Positions 1 to 5,149 of a stretch of DNA of 5,149 nucleotides are shown here, one piece after another. Below the pieces are notes generated by a model that saw only the letters and a list, made by a program, of their open reading frames with translations, had not been told where the DNA came from and did not search any database. A program made the translations under genes and the position numbers. Source of the stretch: Kiritimatiellia bacterium (GTDB taxonomy: Bacteria > Verrucomicrobiota > Kiritimatiellia > RFP12 > UBA1067); assembly GCA_017965685.1 (NCBI GenBank), contig JAGCPM010000113.1:1-5149 (forward strand), read 5' to 3'. Every line of letters begins with the position of its first letter. The stretch's first letter is position 1.

Positions 1-1005
1 AGCGAGCCTTGCCGCAAGTGTATGTCCGATGCGGACCTCTCGTCGGTGGACGAGGTCGTGCTCGTCGGCGGCCAGACCCGCATGCCGCTTCTGCAGGAGA
101 AGGCGAAGAGCCTCTTCGGTAAGGAGCCGCACAAGGGCGTGAATCCCGATGAAGTCGTCGCGATGGGCGCGGCGATTCAGGGCGGCATACTCAAGGGTGA
201 AGTGAAGGACGTGCTCCTTCTCGATGTGACCCCGCTCACGCTCGGCATCGAGACGCTCGGCGGAGTGCTGACCCCCCTCATCGAGCGCAACACGACGATT
301 CCGACGAAGAAGTCGCAGGTATTCTCGACGGCTGCAGACAATCAGCCGGCGGTGACAATTGCGATCTTCCAGGGCGACCGCAAGATGGCGCGCGACAACA
401 AGAGCCTCGGCAACTTCAACCTCGACGGCATTCCGCCGGCGCCGCGCGGCGTGCCGCAGATCGAAGTCACGTTCGATATCGACGCGAACGGCATTCTGAA
501 CGTGTCGGCGAAGGATCTCGGCACCCAGAAGGAGCAGAAGATAACGATCACCGCGGCAGGCGGCCTTTCGAAGGAGGAGATCGAGAAGATGCGCAAGGAC
601 GCCGAAGCCCATGCGGCCGAGGACGAGAAGCGCCACGCCGAAGTCGAGGAGCGCAACAAGGCCGACGGCCTCGCCTTCCAGGTTGAGAAGACGCTAAAGG
701 ACGCCGGCGACAAGATCGCCGCCGACAAGAAGGCGCCAGTCGAAGCCGCGCTCAAGGAGCTCAAGGACGTCCTGGCCAAGCAGCCTCAGGCCCCACTCGA
801 AGAGGTCAAGGCCAAGCAGGAGGCGCTGATGAAGGCCATGGAGCCGGTCGCGACCGAAATGTACAAGAACGCACAGGCCAGCCAGGCCGCCGGCGCGGGC
901 ACGCCGCCTCCTGGCGCGGGCACGCCTCCGCCGGAAAACGGCGGCCAGGGCGGCTCCAAGAAGGGCGACGACGATGTGGTGGACGCCGACTTCACGATGA
1001 AGTGA
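1..1005 (+). CDS. dnaK: Molecular chaperone DnaK (Hsp70), C-terminal 334 residues; 5' end outside window
   Basis: DnaK is the cytoplasmic Hsp70 that binds exposed hydrophobic peptide segments in an ATP-controlled cycle with DnaJ and GrpE. The frame is already open at base 1 ([13 protein letters not shown]...), so the ATG at 22 is an internal methionine and not the start; E. coli DnaK is 638 residues, so about half is missing. Visible in order: the end of the ATPase domain with [10 protein letters not shown] (about 61-90) and [15 protein letters not shown]; the interdomain linker VLLLDV (211-228); the substrate-binding beta domain with [38 protein letters not shown] and [14 protein letters not shown]; the helical lid from about [10 protein letters not shown]; then a Gly/Pro-rich tail and the conserved Hsp70 end DDDVVDADF. 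It ends with TGA at 1003. groES starts 68 bases downstream. No grpE, dnaJ or hrcA is seen here. Identity is unambiguous. Confidence 0.98.
   Translation, partial: SEPCRKCMSDADLSSVDEVVLVGGQTRMPLLQEKAKSLFGKEPHKGVNPDEVVAMGAAIQGGILKGEVKDVLLLDVTPLTLGIETLGGVLTPLIERNTTIPTKKSQVFSTAADNQPAVTIAIFQGDRKMARDNKSLGNFNLDGIPPAPRGVPQIEVTFDIDANGILNVSAKDLGTQKEQKITITAAGGLSKEEIEKMRKDAEAHAAEDEKRHAEVEERNKADGLAFQVEKTLKDAGDKIAADKKAPVEAALKELKDVLAKQPQAPLEEVKAKQEALMKAMEPVATEMYKNAQASQAAGAGTPPPGAGTPPPENGGQGGSKKGDDDVVDADFTMK
892..933 (+). repeat. Two tandem 21-base units in dnaK encoding [14 protein letters not shown]
   Basis: Two adjacent 21-base units (892-912 and 913-933) encode the same heptapeptide Gly-Ala-Gly-Thr-Pro-Pro-Pro. 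The first 14 bases are identical and the differences fall in the proline codons and are synonymous. The repeat lies in the disordered tail between the lid and the conserved acidic C-terminus, where DnaK proteins vary freely in length and composition. Tandem duplication of a 21-base unit is the simplest origin. Confidence 0.85.
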
Positions 1006-1007
1006 TT

Positions 1008-1031
1008 TAGTCGCTAGTTGCTAGTCGTTAG
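1008..1031 (+). repeat. Heptamer tandem repeat TAGTYGY, three units plus TAG, in the dnaK-groES gap
   Basis: The units are TAGTCGC (1008), TAGTTGC (1015), TAGTCGT (1022) and a partial TAG (1029), in exact 7-base phase. The repeat begins three bases after the dnaK stop. Because 7 is not a multiple of 3, the successive TAG triplets fall in all three forward frames. Heptamer short tandem repeats of this general kind (STRR) are known from intergenic DNA of filamentous cyanobacteria; nothing else here suggests a cyanobacterium. Function is unknown: a translational barrier after dnaK, a protein-binding site, or replication slippage are all possible. Confidence 0.75.
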
Positions 1032-1057
1032 AGAAGTTTCAGTGACAATTCAAACCG

Positions 1058-1063
1058 AAAGGA
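1058..1063 (+). promoter_or_regulatory. Shine-Dalgarno site of groES
   Basis: AAAGGA lies 10 bases before the groES ATG at 1074, inside an A-rich, unstructured leader. It supports that start codon. I see no convincing sigma-70-type promoter and no CIRCE operator in 1006-1073, so groES may be read from the dnaK transcript. Confidence 0.75.
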
Positions 1064-1073
1064 AACAAAACAA

Positions 1074-1361
1074 ATGAAGATCAGACCTCTGGGCGACAGC
1101 GTGTTGGTCGAACCCCTCGAAGAGAAAGAACAGACCGTCGGCGGGATAATCATACCCGACTCGGCCAAGGAAAAGCCGATGCAGGGCAAGGTCCTTGCGG
1201 TGGGCAAGAAGCGCGACAAGGACGGCAAGGAAGTCGCTTTCGACGTCAAGGCCGGCGATACGGTGCTCCTGCCCAAGTACGGCGGCACGGAAGTCAAGCT
1301 CGACGGCAAGAAGCTGCAGCTTGTCAGGGAGGAAGACCTCCTTGGAGTGCTGGAGAAATAA
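1074..1361 (+). CDS. groES: Co-chaperonin GroES (Hsp10), complete, 95 residues
   Basis: GroES forms the seven-subunit lid that closes the GroEL folding chamber in the cytoplasm. The 95-residue length matches the family (97 in E. coli). [14 protein letters not shown] is the conserved first strand; residues about 16-34 are the mobile loop, with the hydrophobic tripeptide Ile-Ile-Ile (25-27) after Gly-Gly that docks onto the GroEL apical domain; [23 protein letters not shown] and the terminal EEDLLGVLE complete the beta-barrel signature. The ATG at 1074 has a good ribosome binding site, and no in-frame alternative fits the family start. TAA stop at 1359. groEL follows after 27 bases, the usual groES-groEL bicistron, so both should be made from one message. 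Confidence 0.98.
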   Translation: MKIRPLGDSVLVEPLEEKEQTVGGIIIPDSAKEKPMQGKVLAVGKKRDKDGKEVAFDVKAGDTVLLPKYGGTEVKLDGKKLQLVREEDLLGVLEK

Positions 1362-3021
<1,660 letters not shown>

Positions 3022-3023
<2 letters not shown>

Positions 3024-3026
3024 AGG
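3022..3026 (+). promoter_or_regulatory. Ribosome binding site overlapping the groEL stop; decides the aminopeptidase start
   Basis: AAAGG begins inside the groEL TAA codon. It is 10 bases before the ATG at 3037, the same spacing as in the groES leader, but only 1 base before the ATG at 3028, too close to work. The upstream in-frame ATG at 3028 has no better site. This favours 3037 as the start and suggests that ribosomes ending groEL re-initiate on the next gene. Confidence 0.55.
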
Positions 3027-3036
3027 CATGTCGAAA

Positions 3037-4422
3037 ATGGCGAAAATCAAATATACGCCGATGGAAAGGTACTGCAAGGAATACTTGCGGTACCTTGCCA
3101 TTGCAAAGACCGCGCGCAGAAGCTACGCGGAAAGCGTCAGGCTGCTGGAGGAGAAGGGCTTCAAGCCCATCGATTCCTTCAAGACGCTCAAGCCCGGAGA
3201 CAAGGTCTATCGCGGATATCTCGACCGTACCGTAATGGCGGCGGTGATCGGCAAAAAACCCATAGCCGAAGCCGGACTCAAGGTCGTCGGCGGCCATACG
3301 GACGCGCCGAGGCTCGACCTCAAGCCGAAACCGCTCTACGAGAAGGGGCCCTACGTCTACTTCGACTGCCACATCTACGGCGGCATAAAGAAGTACCACT
3401 GGCTCGTGAGGCCTCTTGCGCTCTACGGCACGATAGTCAAGAAGAACGGCGAGAAGGTCAACGTGGAAGTCGGCGACAAGCCGGACGATCCCATATTCAT
3501 GATCTCGGATATCCTTCCGCACCTCGGCTACGACCAAGCAAAGAAGACGCGCGACGAGTTCTATCCAGCCGAAGACCTCGACGTCATAGCATGGACGACT
3601 CCTAAGCCTCCGAAGAAAAAGAAGGGCGATGAAGACGAGGGCGACGATGCGCCGAAACCCGACAAGGGCGCGCTCGTCGAGTTCCTGAAGAAGACGTACG
3701 GCGTTGACGAGCAGGACCTCCTTTCGGCCGAACTCGAGGTCGTTCCCGCCGGAATGCCGAGGGAGTGCGGCTTCGACCGCGCGCTCATCGCAGGCTACGG
3801 CCACGATGACAGGGTATGCTCCTTCGCGGGACTCAAGGCGCTTCTCGACGCTGCGGACGAGATTCCGGACCAGACGGCCTCGATACTCATGTGCGACAAG
3901 GAGGACGTCGGCTCGATGGGCGCCACAGGCATACAGTCGAGCTTCTTCGAGAACACCGTCGCCGAGATGATCGAACGCCAAGAGAAGAACGCCCGCGACA
4001 TCATGGTCAGGCGCGCGCTGGAGAAGAGCTCCATGCTTTCCGCCGACGTGACGGCCACCGCCGATCCGCATTTTGCGGAGCAGGATTCGACCGGCAACGG
4101 AGCGGTGTTCCACAAAGGACCTGCCGCCTCGAAGTACACTGGCGGAACCTCCAAGAGCGGCTCGAGCGACTGCGAGCCAGAATTCGTCGCCAAGATCAGA
4201 AAGATCATGGACGAAGGCGGGGTAACCTGGCAGATGGCCGAGCTCGGCAAGATGGAGAAGGGCGGCGGCGGAACCATCGCCCAGTATATGAGCAGGTTCG
4301 GAATGGCCGTTCTTGACATGGGAACGCCGCTCTGGAACATGCATGCCCCGTGCGAACTCGCCAGCAAATTCGACTGCTGGCAGACCTACTGCGCCTACTC
4401 GGCATATCTGAGGGCGAAGTGA
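3037..4422 (+). CDS. M18-family zinc aminopeptidase, complete, 461 residues
   Basis: M18 enzymes are cytoplasmic dinuclear-metal aminopeptidases that remove N-terminal residues from peptides, usually as large oligomers. Numbering from the ATG at 3037: VVGGHTDAPRLDLKP gives the first metal ligand His87 and Asp89; GYGHDDRVCSFAGLKALLD (Asp257-Asp258) supplies the bridging Asp; CDKEDVGSMGATG gives the catalytic Glu289 followed by Asp290 where the family usually has a second Glu; MLSADVTATADPHF gives Asp337; and NMHAPCELASKFDCWQTY gives the last ligand, His436. The pattern matches the bacterial/clostridial M18 branch rather than eukaryotic DNPEP. No signal peptide is seen. A charged low-complexity segment (about 190-210, KPPKKKKGDEDEGDD) is inserted between catalytic blocks, probably a surface loop in the second domain. 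An ATG at 3028 would add three residues but has no usable ribosome site. The stop is a double TGA-TAA. Spacing of 13 bases from groEL puts it in the chaperonin operon. Substrate preference (acidic or other residues) cannot be told. Confidence 0.93.
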   Translation: MAKIKYTPMERYCKEYLRYLAIAKTARRSYAESVRLLEEKGFKPIDSFKTLKPGDKVYRGYLDRTVMAAVIGKKPIAEAGLKVVGGHTDAPRLDLKPKPLYEKGPYVYFDCHIYGGIKKYHWLVRPLALYGTIVKKNGEKVNVEVGDKPDDPIFMISDILPHLGYDQAKKTRDEFYPAEDLDVIAWTTPKPPKKKKGDEDEGDDAPKPDKGALVEFLKKTYGVDEQDLLSAELEVVPAGMPRECGFDRALIAGYGHDDRVCSFAGLKALLDAADEIPDQTASILMCDKEDVGSMGATGIQSSFFENTVAEMIERQEKNARDIMVRRALEKSSMLSADVTATADPHFAEQDSTGNGAVFHKGPAASKYTGGTSKSGSSDCEPEFVAKIRKIMDEGGVTWQMAELGKMEKGGGGTIAQYMSRFGMAVLDMGTPLWNMHAPCELASKFDCWQTYCAYSAYLRAK

Positions 4423-4511
4423 TAAGGGTAGTCCTGCCGGGCTACAGCGAACGCGGACGCATGTACGAAAAATACATGCGTCCGCGTCCGCACGATTTCA
4501 CTGCCGTATAG
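4419..4511 (+). other. Possible 30-codon reading frame overlapping the aminopeptidase stop (weak)
   Basis: A GTG at 4419 overlaps the aminopeptidase stop in the classic GTGA arrangement, and a frame of 30 codons runs to TAG at 4509, two bases before an ATG at 4514. The peptide would begin MIRVVLPGYSERGRMYEKYM. GAGGG at 4410-4414 is a possible, slightly close ribosome site. I recognise no homologue. Most of the frame is occupied by the 15-bp inverted repeat, so the apparent openness may be an accident of a structured non-coding spacer. Treat as a candidate only. Confidence 0.2.
4447..4491 (+). repeat. Long inverted repeat (hairpin) between the aminopeptidase gene and murF
   Basis: Bases 4451-4465 (ACGCGGACGCATGTA) are perfectly complementary to 4473-4487, with a 7-base A-rich loop (CGAAAAA). 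One A-C mismatch then three more pairs (4447-4449 with 4489-4491) extend the stem to 18 pairs. It is very GC-rich and must fold stably in RNA. There is no T-run on the 3' side on either strand (ACGATTTCAC follows on +), so it is not a textbook intrinsic terminator. It could be a U-tract-less terminator, an RNase processing or mRNA-stability element protecting the 3' end of the upstream message, or a dispersed palindromic repeat. Confidence 0.9.
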
Positions 4512-4522
4512 GAATGGAAGGG

Positions 4523-4528
4523 AAAAGG
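4523..4528 (+). promoter_or_regulatory. Shine-Dalgarno site that selects the murF start at 4535
   Basis: AAAAGG lies 6 bases before the ATG at 4535. The other in-frame ATG, at 4514, has AGGA directly abutting it with no spacer and adds seven residues (MEGKRLK) that look like translated ribosome-site sequence. The 4535 start is therefore preferred. Confidence 0.6.
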
Positions 4529-4534
4529 CTGAAA

Positions 4535-5068
4535 ATGAGATTGCCGGATGATTTCAGGGGTGCGGTTTTCGACAGCCGCGAAGTGAAGAATGGCATGCTG
4601 TTCATCGCGCTCAAGGGCGACAAGGTGGATGGCCACGACTACATTCCTGCTGCGCTGAAATCAGGCGCGGCAGGAATAATCGACGGCTACGGAGAGCTTT
4701 GGGACGCGGCGCGGGCGTACAGGCGTATCCTGAAGGCCAAGGTTATAGGCGTCACGGGCAGCGCGGGCAAGACAACCACAAAGGAACTTCTCAAGGCTTT
4801 CCTTTCCAAGGTTGGCCGCACTTCCGCCACTGCCGGGAACTTCAACAACCATATCGGCCTTCCGGTGACAATACTGAACACTCCGAAAGACGCCGAATTC
4901 CTCGTAGTGGAGATGGGTACGAACCATCCAGGCGAGATAGCGAAACTTTGCGATATCGCTGAACCAGACGCGGGGCTGATAACCTCCATCGGCAATGCGC
5001 ACATAGAGTTCTTCGGTTCGCGCGAAGGAATTGCGAAGGTGAAGAGGGTTCTGCTTGAGCGCGTGTAG
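4535..5068 (+). CDS. murF: UDP-MurNAc-tripeptide--D-Ala-D-Ala ligase MurF, N-terminal and part of central domain, ended by an in-frame TAG
   Basis: MurF is the cytoplasmic ATP-dependent ligase that adds D-Ala-D-Ala to UDP-MurNAc-tripeptide, the last cytoplasmic peptide step of peptidoglycan synthesis. From the ATG at 4535 (177 residues): FDSREVKNGMLFIALKG with DGHDYIPAALKSGAAG, the MurF/MurE uridine-binding domain signature; P-loop VTGSAGKTTTKE (about 73-84); TAGNFNNHIGLPVTIL, which favours MurF; VVEMGTNHPGEIAKL with the Mg-binding Glu; and NAHIEFFGSREGIAKVK, with the His and the Lys expected to be carbamylated. The usual Lys-Gly after it is Lys-Arg here. TAG stops the frame at 5066, while a full MurF is about 450 residues and needs the rest of the central domain and a C-terminal domain. 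The same frame downstream regains a MurF motif (next entry). The N-terminal domain is also short: about 12 residues before DSR against about 29 in E. coli. The product as read could not be a working ligase. Confidence 0.85.
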   Translation: MRLPDDFRGAVFDSREVKNGMLFIALKGDKVDGHDYIPAALKSGAAGIIDGYGELWDAARAYRRILKAKVIGVTGSAGKTTTKELLKAFLSKVGRTSATAGNFNNHIGLPVTILNTPKDAEFLVVEMGTNHPGEIAKLCDIAEPDAGLITSIGNAHIEFFGSREGIAKVKRVLLERV

Positions 5069-5149
5069 GAATTCGGTTTCGAGGAAGCCCCTGTCTGCGA
5101 ATGGATTCGGGATGCATTGGCGGTAATCCTGCCCGGCGAGCACAACCTC
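5069..5149 (+). pseudogene. murF: Continuation of murF in the same frame after the TAG, cut by the window edge
   Basis: Reading on in the same frame after the TAG at 5066 gives 27 open codons (EFGFEEAPVCEW...) ending in LPGEHNL at the window edge. LPGEHNL matches the conserved G-x-HN motif that closes the MurF central domain before NALAA. No frameshift is needed, only loss of the stop. From the Lys block to this motif there are about 28 codons, against about 75 in E. coli MurF as I recall it, so the strand region with the usual N-A-D-D motif is short or missing. Options are a decayed gene, a compact lineage-specific MurF with a single nonsense change or base error, or errors near a contig end. 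Whether the gene resumes beyond the window is unknown. Confidence 0.55.

Noticed and set aside
989..1003. 6-pair inverted repeat at the dnaK stop codon
   Set aside because: Short, 3-base loop, not followed by a T-run; too weak to call a terminator.
1006..1073. CIRCE operator or sigma-70 promoter before groES
   Set aside because: No inverted repeat of the CIRCE type; GTGACA at 1042 resembles a -35 box but has no matching -10 at proper spacing.
1326..1343. 7-pair hairpin with an AAGA loop at the groES 3' end
   Set aside because: It lies in codons for the conserved REEDLL end of GroES, includes a G-T pair and has no T-run; protein constraint explains it.
4512..4532. Readthrough of the TAG at 4509 in the small frame, as a parallel to the murF TAG (both sites read GTRTAGGAAT)
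   Set aside because: Readthrough adds only six codons before a TGA at 4530 with no recognisable sequence; the shared decamer is most likely chance.
4535..5068. Assignment as MurC, MurE or FolC instead of MurF
   Set aside because: The TAGNFNNHIGLP and EMGTNHPGEI motifs are those of MurF.
4895..5074. GAATTC sites at 4895 and 5069 as a possible cloning-chimera junction explaining the murF break
   Set aside because: Another uncut GAATTC occurs at 4180, and the frame and MurF motif continue across 5069, so a restriction-ligation chimera is not supported.

Overview
The window is a GC-rich bacterial chromosome segment with five protein genes, all on the + strand and tightly packed: the 3' half of dnaK, complete groES, complete groEL, a complete M18-family metallo-aminopeptidase, and the 5' part of a murF-like cell-wall ligase that is interrupted near the right edge. 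The GroEL sequence has a Chlamydiae/Verrucomicrobia/Lentisphaerae (PVC) flavour: from memory, the stretches around [29 protein letters not shown] and [10 protein letters not shown] resemble chlamydial GroEL more than E. coli GroEL. I therefore lean towards a PVC bacterium, perhaps of the Lentisphaerae/Kiritimatiellota/Verrucomicrobia side. This is inference and no search was run. Frequent ATA isoleucine codons in otherwise GC-rich genes are a lineage trait shared by groEL, the aminopeptidase and murF, so I see no sign that any gene is foreign.

Layout. Positions 1-1005 hold the end of DnaK: the end of the ATPase domain, the linker, the whole substrate-binding domain, the lid and a proline-rich tail. 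A 68-base gap follows, which contains a perfect-phase heptamer tandem repeat (1008-1031) and an A-rich leader with a Shine-Dalgarno site. groES (1074-1361) and groEL (1389-3023) are 27 bases apart. The aminopeptidase starts at most 13 bases after groEL, and its ribosome binding site overlaps the groEL stop codon, so the two are almost certainly co-transcribed and probably translationally coupled. After the aminopeptidase comes a 112-base spacer (4423-4534) with a strong 15-bp perfect hairpin and a possible 30-codon reading frame, and then murF.

Function. DnaK and GroEL/GroES are the two ATP-driven general folding systems. The aminopeptidase trims N-terminal residues from peptides, so the first four genes form a plausible protein-quality-control cluster: fold, refold, or recycle. 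murF makes the peptidoglycan precursor UDP-MurNAc-pentapeptide and appears unrelated to the others; the hairpin may separate it from them.

Most worth a second look: the in-frame TAG and shortened central domain of murF at the right edge; the long hairpin; the heptamer repeat with stops in all forward frames; the Cys-Gly-Cys tail of GroEL; and the peptidase fused into the chaperonin operon. I found no convincing new defence, mobile or RNA system here.
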